The notes: a model not told the origin generated them from the letters alone. 64,000 bases of DNA from Hydractinia symbiolongicarpus (GCF_029227915.1 NC_079879.1:20662501-20726500), one strand, 5' to 3'. Shown: positions 1 through 13,689, counted from the stretch's first letter. A program made the numbers and translations.

Positions 1-109
1 AATCAAAAATTAAAAGACATAATGCTCTTAGCTTCTGGCTTAGGCCCGGCTCCTTGCAAATATAATTATCGTCCCGGGTATTGTGCCTGAGAGAAGAAGT
101 TTAGTATTG

Positions 110-3100
110 TTTATTTTGATTTGATTTGATTTGATAACTTTACTTAGAGTCGATAAAATATACAATGTTGTATAAGGTATTTTAATAAAATAAAATGAAA
201 TAAAATTAAAACTGTACCATTTCCCTGCCAGAAATGATTCATCAATTGAATGAGATAATAATTTCTGGGAGGGAAGGTGGTTAGCCTACTAAGGCTAATT
301 AAGATCGACTATTATTAAAATATAAAGGAAAAATGTAAATTTAGTTTATATAACCCAAACATGGTATATAGGTAGCACATAGACGGCATTTGCAGTGTAG
401 ACTATCCAACTGCCGAATCTTATTGCAGAAAACGCTAAAAGATGTCTCACTCTTCACTGCCACTTGAAGACTGTCCCATAACTGAGCACCAATATGAGAA
501 GCAGACTGTAGACCAAATCTTGTAGATCTAATTATGTTTCTCACAATAACGCACCCTCTTCGCAAATCGTATAGTGGAGTTTCTACAAAAAGAAAAACAC
601 TGTGCATATAGGATGGGCTTAAACCAATTCTAGTCTTAAATACCTCTCTAAGTAATAACTCACAATAAGGACGGTGCATAGTTTTGCAGACCGATCTCTC
701 TTGTGTAGGATCATAAGGGCTCTGCTTTGCACTCGTTCTATTTTTGCGAGAGATGACCAAATAAGAGGACAATATCTGGTTTCTCACGCTACAAACGAAT
801 TCGCTATAATACTTCGTTTATCAAATGACATAAATATAGATATTCGTCTTAAAGCAGATAACTTGGCACTAACCCTCTTGCACAATGCACTTACAGGCTT
901 TGTGAAGGAAAGGGCATTGTCAAAGTTAACACTCAACAATTTTACATTGCTACATTCCTTTAAAACGTTTTCAATTAAAATTTATTAAAACAGGAGAAAG
1001 CCTTGCTTTCCCAAACACAATTAGTTGACACTTGTCAGCATTAAGCTGAAGACCATTTTTAAAGAACCATTCCGATACGAAAACTAAAGATTTTTCTAAC
1101 TTCTGCTTCACTTTAGTGATGTCAGTAGGCAATGCATAAAGTGTATTTCATCAGCATAGTTGCATATGCTCACGTCTAAAATCTAGCATGAGATCGTTCA
1201 AATAAATATTAAAAAGTCCTAATTAAGCCCTGAGGCACACCAATAAACAGATCAAGCCATGAGCTATATTTGCCACCTAATCCTACCCTTTGCTTACGAC
1301 TAGTGAGGTAACTACGAATGACATGTATAGCTTGATTTGAGAAACCATATGCATGCATCTTTGCAAGAAGTAATTATGGTCAATGCGGGCAAATGCTTTA
1401 CTCAAATCCATTAAAACGGCTGCTACATATTTTCCCTGATATAATCCCCTATGCCAATCGTGCAGCATGTGTAATAAGACATGTCGTGAGCCATAGCCTT
1501 TCCTAAAACCACTCAATAACGGTAGCATCTTACCCCACATGAAAGAAGATATCTGATCATATAAATTACGTTCAAATGTTTTAGAGACAGATGGAAGCAT
1601 ACTTATAGGCCTAAAGTTTTCCTTTTTTGTCTTGGGACCCTTTTTGTGAAAAGGATTAATGTTGGCACGTTTCAATAAATCCGGAAAACCTTTTTCGTAA
1701 GCACATTCATTGTTGAAAATAAAAGTAAGGTCTTTAGCATACACATCAGCAACCTGCTTTAATACCTTTACCGGCATATCATTTTTAGGCGAACTTTTAT
1801 TTTCCTTCAAGTTCATAATATATTTCTTCATCGTGTCTTCATCAATTGTTTCTTTTCGTAACGATTTTGACATGAATGGACCATTATTTGCACGCACTAT
1901 TCTTTTCTTTAGAGGTGCGTGTTTATACTTTCTCTAGAATCTAGTGCTTGACCAAGATCGTTGCTGAAGGCTTGTCAAAGTTCTTGCAGGATCGATACGT
2001 AAACGTTTTGGGCAAGGCTTTTGGTATCAAAGCTATGAAAGATGTCACAGTCATTTTGTGCCAGTCAGATAAGTCTGTCTCAAAAGTTTCACAGTTTTTA
2101 AAACGTCTTTTTTGTGTTACCCAAATATGATCTATGCATGTCAGGTTTTCAACCGATTTAAAGCAAGTTGGTTCTCTAACATTATTTTCAAGATTGATGA
2201 CATTTACAAAACGTTCCATATACTGGTTCGACGGTTCTACATTGAAATCACTGAGAAGTATAATATTCTCGTAGTCAAGTGTTTGAATAATTCTGATAGT
2301 ATGGTCAACGAAATACTCAGCAGGTTGTGTCGGTGGTCTATACGTGCCAACAAAAAGCCATTTTTCACTTCGAAAGTTTAATTCCATAAAAATGGCTTCA
2401 ACATCATCGGGAATGACATCCACAACAATTTGTTTGCAAATTATATATTCGTTTATATAACACATCAGGCCACCACCATGTTTGTTTCGATCATACCGGA
2501 ATAATTTGTGGTAGCCATCGATACAAAACTTTGAAGTTGTGAATGAGTAATCCAGCCTCGTTTCTGAAACCACTAGTATATCCAAATTTCTTTTTTTTTA
2601 TTCCTGCAAGTTCAAGACATTTTATTTCTCAATGACTTTATGTTAAGGTGCTAAATTTGAATAGTTGAAGGGTTTTTAAACATCTCAATTTCAACATATT
2701 ATCAAAATTATTTACCATATCAGTTTGCTGTAAATTACCATCTATGCGCGTGGACCATCGAGATTTTTCGACAGCTCTGATGAAATTACGAGAAAGGATT
2801 TTGGCGCCTTTTTTGTTTAAGTGAAGTCTACTATTGTTTAGATGTAATGTAGGAATTATGTTTTTGTGCGGTATATATTGAATGTTTCGTTCATTACACA
2901 TCTTTTTCAATATCTCCTTTACTCCTGCTACTTTTCCTGTCCGTTTTTCATTTCTATCGATTATGCTTGATACAACAATTCTAGTGCTAGTATTTGAAGA
3001 CACAATTAGATCAATAATGTCTTACAAAATTTCTGATGGTGTTTTGTTTGATGGCAGTTCGTTAGTGCCAATATGAAGAATTATCTCATTTAGATTTAAG

Positions 3101-4056
3101 TCAAGAATATGTTTTATGTACGTTTTCATTCATGATACTTTGGCTCCCGGAAAGCACTTTACTGCGATGCTCGAACATCCTTTAAGTTTTGAGATAGACT
3201 TTGACCAATTTATGTGTTTCAGTAAACTGTCACCAATGAAGAAAGTTTTAAGTTTTGTGCGATGATCAGCGTAAACACCATGGCAATCAGGCCAAGTTTT
3301 CAAGGCGTTTTCGTAAAGAATTTTTGTCCCGATTTTGATTTAACGAGTGGACGGTTTTTGTCTAAACGTTCTTATTTGTTCATCTGAGCTAACATACTTT
3401 GTTGATGTGCTGTCATTATCAGTTCTTTGACTTTTAAATTGTTTGTACTTAGAGTTATGTCCGACATGCACAGCTTTCAATTGATCGATAATCTTTCTAT
3501 TAGTGTCTTTTATAAGAAATGATGAAGTATTTAAAAAATCACTAATAATTGGATCTTTATCTTTGTTTTGTCCAGGGGAAGCGTCTTGATGAGAGTCAAA
3601 TTTTGACGAACTTTTAATTTGCTCGTTTCCGTGAGGAGAAAAATGAGCGTTCATGCAACAATGATTTTGTTAGTTTGAAACTTGTTAATTCCTTTAATTG
3701 GTTTTTTAGAAATTCCTTCTCGGTTCGCAGTTCCGTGTTTTGACGCTCTAAAGTTGACATTCCTTTATTTTGATTGTTTTCATTATTAATAATGCATGTG
3801 TTAACCTGCAAAAGAATATCGAGTTTTAGATTCTGTAATTTTTCGTCCAAATCTATAATATCAAGTAGTAAAATACTTGAAGATAGTAAAATACCTGAAG
3901 ATACATTTTTAACCACTTTAAATTCAACGTCGTTTACCATATTTTCTTCAAAATAAAAGATCTTACTTTCTTTGTGCATTTGGTTATCTTTGAAATGGTA
4001 TCGCTGACCTCGTTATTTTGGTTACACACGTCCGTGTCCGTGTCCGTGTCCGCCAT
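110..4056 (-). mobile_element. Decayed CR1-like LINE with SGNH-esterase ORF1
   Basis: Non-LTR retrotransposon read on the minus strand. The 5' end is an ATG at 4056 starting a Thr-Asp repeat (MADTDTD); a frameshift near 3985 breaks ORF1. ORF1 continues at 3979-3340 with a Lys/Glu-rich coiled-coil-like stretch, then at about 3076-2638 an SGNH-hydrolase-like block (HIGTNELPS, then LHLNKKGAK). ORF2 has an apurinic endonuclease domain at 2585-1941 (VVSETRLD, LLSDFN, CIDHIW) and a reverse transcriptase at 1897-1283 (FRPISMLPS, MDLSKAF), with a YADE palm motif near 1150. The degraded C-terminus (LWDSLQ, Cys cluster) lies at 787-341. The 3' tail is a short ATCAA-type repeat near 116-135. Esterase in ORF1 is known for CR1-clade LINEs; clade assignment is inference. 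Several stops and frameshifts make it inactive. Confidence 0.85.
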
Positions 4057-5617
4057 CTTTCTTTTCTGATTACATTTATATTCACAAGTTCAACTATTGC
4101 ATCTCTTCTGTTACAGTTACTTATAATAGATATAGTAGATATATATAGATAAAATTAAATAAAAATAAAAAACTTGAATAAATTAATTAACGAAAAAAGT
4201 TAAAACCAATCTCTTCATACTTTTTTAATTATAAGTCCTGTCTTCGCTTTGTCATTTGAGAAGAACGAAATGTATTTATGGCTCCTATATTTAAAATCGT
4301 GTTCCAGGAGTGTGAAAAAGTTTACATTCGTTATTCTCAACCCAGGATAAAAAAGTATTGTGTTTACACGCATATTTTTCTGATTTCATCCAAGGATAAT
4401 GTAAATTGAAGTGTTTACATACATTTTTTTCTTGATCTTGATTTTATCCCTCCCAAAATGTGTAAACGTTGTGAAGACTTTCACTAGAGGCAGGGGTGAA
4501 CTCGCCCCGGGACAAAACTTACCCCGGGATAAGATTTCGAAAAAGAAATGCTGAAACAGCAGATGTTTAATGAAAACATACATAGATGTCATATATAAAT
4601 GACATCTTAAGTCATGTTGTAGCCAAATTCAGGATGATTTGGGATGTGGATATGTGTTTCTTAGTTTTTCAGTAGTTCGTTGAAGTATTCTCTTCGCTTA
4701 AACTGTTTTGATAATGGCTGTGATATGGTTAAATATGACATAAACGAAGTTCCCAAGAGAGAGGGTGAGACGGTTGGTAATTATTACGGTGTTGAAAAAG
4801 AGTGACAGTTATCTGAGACACTAAGAAACCAAAAGGAGATGTTTAAAATCTAGACTGCCGATTTATTTACAATAGACAGCTACGAACACTTCTTATGCTC
4901 TGCATATTACGTAGACAGGATTCTATGGGAATAGGAATATCGGCGGGGAACCTCTTAAGCTTTAATTATTACATAGATGATGGTAAAGATTAAACTAGAA
5001 TAGAAACTAATCAAGACAGTTAGTTCCCATTTCTCTTGTTTTAAGCTGCTTATGTGTTGCATAGTAGAAAACTGGGAGCAATATAACTTTTTAAATAACC
5101 TATTTCGTGATTGATTAGTTAGTTGTTGTGCAGCCCAATTAGCATCTCATTATGTTAAACAGTGGCTTGCAAGCTTTTAAGAATGTATAACAAATTCTTT
5201 CAAAACATGTAAAACAGCATAGAAATGTCCACAGACAATCATATTTTAATCATTTTTACTTAGTAGCACGGTTTTTTGCACTGTTTAAGAACTTGAAAAA
5301 AAAAGATTCGTAGTTGGAAATCGTGATATAACACTAGGTAACGATAATTTTGACTACTGTAAGAGGAGAGCGCCTCGAGTAGTCACTATATACAGCGAAA
5401 TTGATGTATCTCATTTTTCTATATAGGCTACCCAATATTGAAATTGTGGTTACGGCACAGTTATTTGCGTGAGTCGGTTAAAAGTCTTTCATTCCAGAAT
5501 AATTTCACGTTATAAAATAATAAAAACAGCAAAATTGGGAACATATGGTCTACTGGCACAGACTAAATTTCAGCCAGATCTTTTTTGTATTTCGTTGTTA
5601 ATCTTTGTAATTTTTTA
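4057..5617. other. Intergenic, no gene seen
   Basis: AT-rich sequence between the LINE 5' end and BCKDHB. No protein-like frame on either strand and no repeat that I recognise. A short pyrimidine tract ending in AG at 5617-5618 lies just before the BCKDHB start codon. Confidence 0.6.
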
Positions 5618-5627
5618 GGTAAAAAAT

Positions 5628-8600
5628 ATGGTAATATTAAGGGGATTGCGCAGATTTCTAAACTATCCTTTACCTCGAGAACATATTTTATTAAAGAGAC
5701 ATGCATCAGCATTTTCTTTCGTTGCTGAGAAAATTGCAATTAATGGTATGTATAGATTTATAAAATTTGAGAGCTAGAAAGATGGGTGGGATGGATGGGA
5801 TTGGATTAACTTTTTTGTATTCTAGGCGAAACTAAGAGAATGAATTTGTATCAATCTATAACCAATGCAATGGATATTGTCATGGAAACTGATGATACAG
5901 CATGTAACTTATATTTATAAATTATTGTTTTGTTACTGTTTTTATTATTTGTTTCTGTTTTTATTTTTCATTGTACTTGTTGTTACTATTCTTGTAGTTT
6001 TTAATTTTATCTTCAGTAATATTTGGTGAAGATGTGAGCTTTGGTGGTGTTTTTCGTTGTACTATGGGCTTGGTTGATAAATATGGTATGCTTGTCTAAA
6101 TTTCTTAAACAAGGCTGGCTGTTCAAATTCATTAAAAGGCTTACTACCTAATAGTTTCATGTATGTCTCATAGGTTTACCTAATATTTAACTTGACTTAT
6201 TGTAACAAAAAATTACTCTAAGTTAATGAAACTTGGCAAAATTGTCAAGTAAGTCATGTTTTTTTGTTAAGGTATGTCCATTTGTTTATGGTACAGAGTG
6301 GTCCACTTCCTAAAATCTTTAAAAAAAAACCTGAACAATGGGAATCCTCCTATATAATCTGGACCCTTTCCTAAAATATACATGCACTTCCTAAAATCTC
6401 CAAAAAACCCTGAAAAATAGGAATCCTTATATATAATCTGGACCTTTTCTTATAATATACACGTGGTAATAAATTGTCACAGGCAGTGATATTTTGTTAC
6501 ACATTAACCAGCATGATTTAAGGGAAGAACTGACTTTCGGCTTGTGTTCATTGCCTCCAAAATTTATGAACTCTCTCAAAATCTAAAAGTAAAAAAATTT
6601 TCAATTTGTGTGTGAAACAAAAAAGCGTATTTTGCACGCATGCGTAAGAAGAAAGAATAAAAAATTAAAGCTCGCAAAAAATACAACCTAAATTCAAATA
6701 AATGTCCAATTTTTATAATTTATTTGAAAATGTCTGAACACACCTGTTGAATTAATATGTTAAATCTACACGTCCCATCTCCTAGTACTTTTAAGCCGAA
6801 ACAGAAATCCTGCTTCCACCAACGTTCTGCATTCGAACATTAAATTGATTCAGTGTGCATAAAAGCTCATATGTATCTGTTTAAAAAAAATAATGAACTT
6901 GCTTGCGATGATTTAGTTGCGGCAACCTTTTTATAATGTCCACAGACACTTGTAGTCAGTAATCTAATTATAACTTATAGGAAAAGACAGGGTGTTCAAT
7001 ACTCCACTGTGTGAACAAGGCATTGTTGGTTTTGGCATAGGTCTGGCTAACATGGGAACAACTGCCATATTATATATTTCCAGCTTTTGACCAGGTAAAT
7101 ATGAATGAACATTACTTTTTATTGTTAGTTTACGCTAACGACTGGCCATAATAGCCGTATTCTCTCTCTTCGCACAGCTAAATTTATGCTACAAACTGTA
7201 TAAAATTATTAATCAACAAAATACCAGATACGATTACCAATTTCGTTGCGACTCTTTGTTGCAAAGTAAATCATATATTCTTTTTTAAACAAAATATTTT
7301 TAGCTTAAGTATAATTCTGTAAAACACAAAAAAGTCATTTGTATTAGGTTATACTTGCAGGAAGCAGATGTCTAAACAATTTTTTTTGGTCAGCCCGTAA
7401 ACGCTGATAAAGTAATGAGAATTAGCGACTTATATTATCATTTATAGTGTGACCACAACTCCTAGAAACACCTTGAAACTCCTGCAAATAAAATAAATTC
7501 CTGGAAAAAAACTCCTGCAAAATTGAAAAAATGGCAAAAAGTCCTGGAAAATAATTATTTAAGTCTATTTTTTGCTTGGGTCCATTTTTCTAGTCATCAG
7601 GTTGTAAGAACCATTTGCGCGTTATTTTCTAATTAAATTTTCTGATCCTGCCAAATTGGATTACTTCTTTAAAAAGGTTGAAAAAAATTTTGCAGAAGTT
7701 TTGAAACTTATCTAATCTACTTGTGTAGATTGTAAATGAAGCTGCTAAGTGTCGATATCGTTCTGGGAACCTCTTTGATTGTGGTTCACTAACCATTCGA
7801 ACACCATGTGGAGCGTTCGGACGTGGTGCGTTGTATCAATCTCAAATGCCCGAAGCTTACCTTGCTCACACTCCAGGTTTAAAGGTACCAGCACTCTTGT
7901 TTCATCAATATTTTTGACAGATTTCTGTTGCCATGTATTCATGTGTCTTTTTACGGCATATCTTCGTGGTAATTTTAAGTTGTTTAATTATTTATACTCT
8001 TTACTAGAAAGCGATGTGACACAAATTTCGAGCTCAGCATGATCCAAATTGTGCTTTTGATTTTCGTCTCAATGTTGCACTAAATGTTTATATAAACTAG
8101 CTCTGTTAAAAGAAAAGCGTAAAGATAAATAAAGTTAAAAAAACGTCAACCTACGTTTTGCTAAAGAGGGTACATGCTAACGAAGTGCTTTAAACATACA
8201 ATCTAAATGTTTTCTTCAATCCACAACTAAGTAAAGTATGTTATTTATTTGTGCAAATTCTGCTTTCCCTTTTAGGTTGTGATTCCCCGAAGTCCAAGTC
8301 AAGCAAAGGGATTATTACTAGCATCTATTCGCGATAAAAATCCTGTTGTTTTTATGGAACCAAAAATATTATACAGAAGAGCAGGTACGTTGGTTCAAGT
8401 CTCAACACTTATACTTTAACCAAAGTTTCATACGAAAGATTTGTCAAATTATGAGGAAATAGTATTTCTGTTGAAGCATGGTTTGATGTAAACAAAAGCC
8501 TACGGCTAATAAAGGTATAAAATATTGAAACAAATTAAAATTACGCTTCCTTTTTATTTTAATTACCTATGTAAAGCATGGATGTTAGAAAGTTTTAAGC

Positions 8601-10123
8601 GAAGAAAGAAAATATCAGGATTTTTGCTAAAATAAATTTATCAATCTGCCTTTTTAACGTGTATGCCGATAAAGTACTTCTAATGCGCACGCGCATACAA
8701 TATCTCTTCATTTTTGAAGGGAATATTACATGACAACTATGTTTTTGTATTTTATTGAAATTCATTTTCATGCAACATGTTTTCACATCACGTGCTTCAC
8801 ATTTTCTCATAGTTGAAGAGGTACCTGTAGATGATTACGAACTTCCGTTATCAAAAGCTGATGTAGTAGAAGAAGGTATGTACTATAAAGGAAAAAAACT
8901 TTCGCGAATAATAAAGGCACATAATCATGCATGAACAGTCCCTGATGTGTTGCTACTTCATACTTCCATACGACCACATAGGGGGATAGCCGCATTATAA
9001 CACTTTTGAAAGTTACATAATTCAAAAGTTACAAAATCTCATAGTTTTTGGTTTGCTTTGCTGGTCTTTATTTTTATCACAACTCAAATCAAATACCCGA
9101 TTTGTATGATGTTATGTTGATATCTTACCGTCATTCAAAGATAAGTGAGCATAATTCATACTCACACGTTAAACATTTTCATGAAAAATTTAAGTAGCTT
9201 ACCCACCTACACACAATCTCCAATTTGTATTATTTTCAGGGAGTGATGTCACACTGCTAGGATGGGGAACCCAAATTCAGGTATTGAGAGAAGCGTGTAA
9301 AATGGCTAAGCAACAACTTGGCATATGTTGTGAGATTATAGATCTAAGAACTATTATTCCCTGGGACGAGCAAACAATTGTTGAGGTGAGAATTTATTAA
9401 AAACTAGTTCGCCGATTGGAAGTTTTTCTAACTCCCCTGTCTTTTTAGATTTTGTGCGTTGTGACATACTCTGTAGTGAAATAAAATGGTCTTTAATTAT
9501 CTCATATTCTTAAGTCATTTTTTATTTGTGAAAATTTAAATATAGAAAAAAAATCATAAATTTCCCTCTACCTCTTGTTTTGTCATTACTGCTATTAATA
9601 AGTGCTTTCCTGTGAGTATTATATTTTATTATTTTTATCTTCTAGTCTGTTGATAAAACGGGTCGTCTTATTATCGCGCATGAAGCACCAATCACAGGAG
9701 GTTTTGCTGCTGAAATTGCAAGTACAATACAAGTATGTCTACTTTGGTTTTTACATGATATTTTGAACTATGTCACCCTTGTTGCTAGCAATTTGAAGTG
9801 CAAAGTTGATATAAATGTTATTTATGCATAATAACTTGGTTGACCAACCCAATTACTCGAGATTCAGATTTTTCACTTTCTGAAAAAAGGAACAGCTTTT
9901 CTTTACCTCGAAGTAACACTGTTGTGGTAATCTTATGTTTCCAAATTGTTTTTCTTAAACCACAACTGCATTTACTTTTTAGGAGCAATGCTTTCTTCAT
10001 TTGGAAGCACCAATTCAAAGGGTGTGTGGCCACGACACTCCATTCGCGTATAATTTCGAACCGTTTTATCTACCTGATCAATTTCGTTGTTTTGAAGCCA
10101 TTAAAACTGTAACAAATTACTGA
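5628..10123 (+). CDS. BCKDHB: Branched-chain alpha-keto acid dehydrogenase E1 beta, with a frame-breaking gap in exon 4
   Basis: Mitochondrial E1-beta subunit of the complex that oxidatively decarboxylates the keto acids of Leu, Ile and Val. Ten exons: 5628-5745, 5826-5903, 6017-6085, 6981-7094, 7729-7884, 8276-8384, 8813-8875, 9240-9385, 9646-9732, 9983-10123, all with GT-AG borders. The N-terminus ([10 protein letters not shown], Arg-rich, few acids) suits a mitochondrial presequence. Family signatures: [65 protein letters not shown], ending VTNY. Exon phases agree throughout except exon 4: its 114 nt leave the wrong phase, and about seven highly conserved residues (AEIQFAD in relatives) are missing before YIFPAFDQ near 7067. 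Exactly 20 missing nucleotides would restore frame and give about 366 residues (human 392). Could be a null allele, pseudogenisation or assembly error. A splice acceptor sits 9 nt before the ATG. Confidence 0.92.
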
Positions 10124-10780
10124 GAAGAAACTTCTCGAATGGGAAGGATTTACGGTGGTGGCATCGCGCGAAATATTGCAACAATCGTCTGGCGTAAATG
10201 TTGAAACATCTAATTATAATACCACTGGCTGTATGTGCAACTTTATTTCTAAGCACCGGGAAATTTTTACATATATAGTCACAGAAACAACCCCCGTCTA
10301 GTTTTTTAAATGCTCAGGGGAGATTTTTCTAAATTAAAAGTTTAACGAATGTTTCGTAGTATTGTTAGACAAGTATCAAACAAATCAATTTGAAATTTTG
10401 GCTAACACGTATATTGTGATTCATTTCTTTCATTTTGTTTTGACTTTGTTTTAACTTTAGCTTAAGAATTTTCCAAACCTAGCTTCCACATTTCAATACT
10501 TTACTTCTTCCTACATCTGGGAACTAGTGAAAAAGAGCAACATATTTGGTCACTTGAACATTTATTACGCCATTTACAAATTTACTTATTTGTAAAGAAT
10601 ATTTAATATAATACATTTTTTTTAAGTATAATTATTTTATATTTATATTTTACATTCCAGTACGCACACACTTATTTGAAAATAATATTTAAGTTAATAC
10701 ACTTTTCTGGTTTAAATATTTTATATTCAACGTCTGCGGATGGAAAAATGTATTTAAGAATCGTCACAGCCTTTTAAAGT
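10124..10780. other. Intergenic, AT-rich
   Basis: BCKDHB 3' flank. Apart from AT-rich runs I see no gene or repeat. Confidence 0.5.
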
Positions 10781-11271
10781 TTAAGCCTTGTTAACGCTTA
10801 CGTTAGCGTTTGTAGCTCTGGATAACATTAATAACTCTCTGTGATGTTGGTGTTTTGTAGATTCATATTTAACGATGTAGCTACCGGGGTTATCCAATCA
10901 TCTTATAACAGGAGCCACGTCACATTGGAGTTGTGATTTACACACAGTTCTCTTTAACACGCCAGCACGTTCCTCTGAAAGATATTTTCTTTCAGTTAAC
11001 ATCAGTAAAACGTCTGAGCTAATTAATCTGATGGCTTGTCTTAGGTAAAACAATATGAGCTTTGGTAAGGAGAGAAAATTCTAAAAAATAAAATATTTCT
11101 TTCATGTGAGTCTTGTTTGCAAAATCCATTTTTGACTCCCGGTATTTAACCTGTGAGCAGAAAAGTGTGTTCTTACCTGCTCTTGCAGATATTTCAGGAG
11201 AAGATACTTGCATGTATCTTTTGTTATACTAAGATTATACGTGGTAATTTTTCGAGTAGTCATCGACGGGA
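10781..11271 (-). pseudogene. Two 3' exons of an unidentified gene, in-frame TGA
   Basis: Minus-strand coding-like exons: 11271-11177 (acceptor aatttag, donor CAG/gtaaga, ends phase 0) and 11080-10781 (acceptor attttttag, starts phase 0, 100 codons to TAA). The joined frame reads on from KDTCKYLLLKYLQEQ into NFLSLPKLILFYLRQ without a stop. It continues through LTERKYLSEERAGVLKR to a TGA at 10900-10898, then stays protein-like (LDNPGSYIVKYES, HHRELLMLSRATNANV) for 38 more codons. I do not recognise the family. The TGA could be a true end, a nonsense mutation, an error from TGG, or (least likely) selenocysteine. Upstream exons were not resolved; an ATG-led frame at 12728-12640 is a possible first exon. 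Confidence 0.45.
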
Positions 11272-13030
11272 CTAAATTAGTATTAAAACCATTCTCCCGC
11301 CCCAACACCTCCCCCAATGAGTTGGGGTAAGGGAGAGGGACGGGTAGGAGAGGGGAAGGAGTTTAGTACAAATAAATAAACAAATTTCTTTCCTGCACTT
11401 AACTTAGAAGATTGAGGTAAACACTTTGACATTGTAGTTCTGGACATTCAATTTGACTCATTGAACAAGATTTTTTTAATTATTTTTCGCGCTTAATATC
11501 TGCTTTTGAATTTTGTGTTATACAGTGACGAGATTAGTTTTCTTATTTTTGCGAAAAGTAATTTTCGCAAATATGTACTGCGTAACCTTATCGCAAAAAA
11601 AAATCAACTCACTGTATTTGATAAACATAAAGTTTAAAACGTGCATGTCATTAGAAATGAATACTCTCTTTTATTACACGGAGTAAAAGAACAGTAAAAA
11701 TTTCTGAGAAAATTCTCATAAAGATTTCATTTTGCTTTTCGGGTATTGCAAATTTTGCTAATTGCGCCTAATGCGCATTAACTAATCTCGGAAATAAATT
11801 CGTGTTAGGTGACGAACTTTTTTTATAAATTTCGAAAGTTTTGTTCAGCAAAACATTGGCAATTTTGTTGTTATCCTAAATTCGGGTATTGCAAACATAC
11901 CGTATTTACTCGAATGAGCGCTCCTCTTTTTAGTAAAAATGTTACACAAGCGCTCATCCAGGAAAAGGCTTGTTCGACTTACATCACCTTATGTATGATA
12001 TGATTAACGAGCCATGTGTAAACTAATTCTTGTGCTTAATTTAAATTAAACTAAGCAAGTTTATCGTCTTTTTAACCATCGATAAAGATATAAGGGAAAA
12101 TGTATACATTAAAGTTTGACACATTTTTCAAAATATGTATTAAAGATACGTTAAAACTTCGTTATAGCAAAACCAACTAAAATGGAGTGCGGCTCTTCCA
12201 TCAAAACTATAGGATCACAATTGTGGAAAAGATTTTTAGACCATAAATTTGAAATGAATATTAGTATAGGACGTTTTAAAAGGGTTTGGAGAAACTCATC
12301 CTTGAAACTGACAATGACGTAACTCGATTTTTTAAACATACCTTAGGCGGACCACAAACGGACCTAGACTTTAAAATAGAAAGAAGTTCGAGATATAGAG
12401 TAGTCGATATATAGAGATTTCATTGTAGTTCGATTTTAAATTTTTATGTTTTTAACAAAATATATGAACTATATTATCGTAGCTTAATGATAAGATGATT
12501 TGCGTATTCTACTTGGTCTGGCCAATGTATTTTTAACTTTTAGTAGCATTTTACTTGTATTCTTATTTTAACGGTGAAATAAATCATATCACTAATTTTT
12601 TATAGTTGCACGAAATACCAAATGGGATATATTTGTACCGACTTTGTTCTGATCGCCCGTGTGTAGCAACCAATCACGACGCCTGATTCTTTTGACAAAC
12701 TAATCCGAGATTCCTGCGGCCTCGACATGCAAAGGAACAGGTAGAGTTAAAGACAGGTAAAGACTTTTTTGTTTTTGGAAGTGGTGGTGTGTTCAATGCT
12801 AGGTTTGTACGTCTCTGTTTGACCTTCTCATCTTCTAAATGGTTTTAAATTGTTGTGACATTCATTTTCTGTATGTTTTCACATGTTAAGGTAAGTATAT
12901 TGTCACGTTTTTTAGCCACGTACGAATCTTAAACGACCAATTTAAAGATTTTGGCTAGCTAGCCTTGCTTATTCCTATTCTTTTAAAGATTTATTCAGTT
13001 TAGTATATTTTTAATTATTTGTTCAGGATT
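11272..13030. other. Intergenic with dispersed-repeat scraps
   Basis: Contains short Cnnn-rich purine/pyrimidine tracts near 11285-11365. At about 11898-11960 a sequence beginning ccgtatttactcgaatgagc resembles the TIR region of the MITE at 17981-18412. A minus-strand ATG-led frame of 42 codons lies at 12728-12603, with a possible donor (TCG/gtacaa) after codon 30. No firm gene. Confidence 0.4.
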
Positions 13031-13036
13031 CTGATT

Positions 13037-13080
13037 GTATAGCTAGCTCTTTAGCTACGTAGCTAAAGAGCTAGCTATAC
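13037..13080. repeat. 44-bp perfect palindrome
   Basis: Two 22-nt arms meet with no spacer at 13058/13059. Each arm contains the tandem word agctagct and agctac. Matching ends at both sides. It could be a fold-back element or a cruciform-forming site. Confidence 0.9.
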
Positions 13081-13465
13081 TATACTGACTAAAAATTAAA
13101 GTAGCCAAACAGAGATTGGCTACAACTGAATTCTTAATAATTCTTTTGTTAAATGCAGTTAGGTAGCTACAACTTTCATTACTGTCATAAAAACGTATTT
13201 TGCAAAATAAAATTGCTGAGTATTATATTAACTAGACAGGGTAACCACGGACTGTTTCCTGTATTCAACAAAGTGTTTTGGAAAATTGCATTATGCCTAT
13301 ACTCATGTGCGACACGGTGTACCTGTATTAAAAGTGCTTAGCTTAGTGTTAACGACGGACTGTTTTCTGTGTTCTTATTTATATTGAAGTTCTGATAAAG
13401 TTTTTTTAAAAAGGGTATTACGCCTATACGCATGTGTGACATGGTTTACCTGTACTAAGTCTTCA

Positions 13466-13504
13466 GCCCGGTGTCACGTTTAATTTTTAAACGTGACACC
13501 GGGC
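13466..13504. repeat. Perfect 17-bp hairpin, 5-nt loop
   Basis: Left arm gcccggtgtcacgttta at 13466-13482, loop atttt, right arm its exact reverse complement at 13488-13504. Its GC-rich ends stand out from the AT-rich surroundings. Confidence 0.9.
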
Positions 13505-13689
13505 ACGATTTTGCAAAATAATTCAGTTGAAGAAACAATATAATGTTGTGTGTGCTTTACTCGATTTACGAAAACTGCATTTCCCGGCCTTTATTATGCT
13601 CTCGAAAGATCGTTTCGACGTAGGTTCCCCGGCTATTGTTTTTATATTTAGCTTTTGTTTCATGTCATAGTTCGATTTTCAGGATAAAT

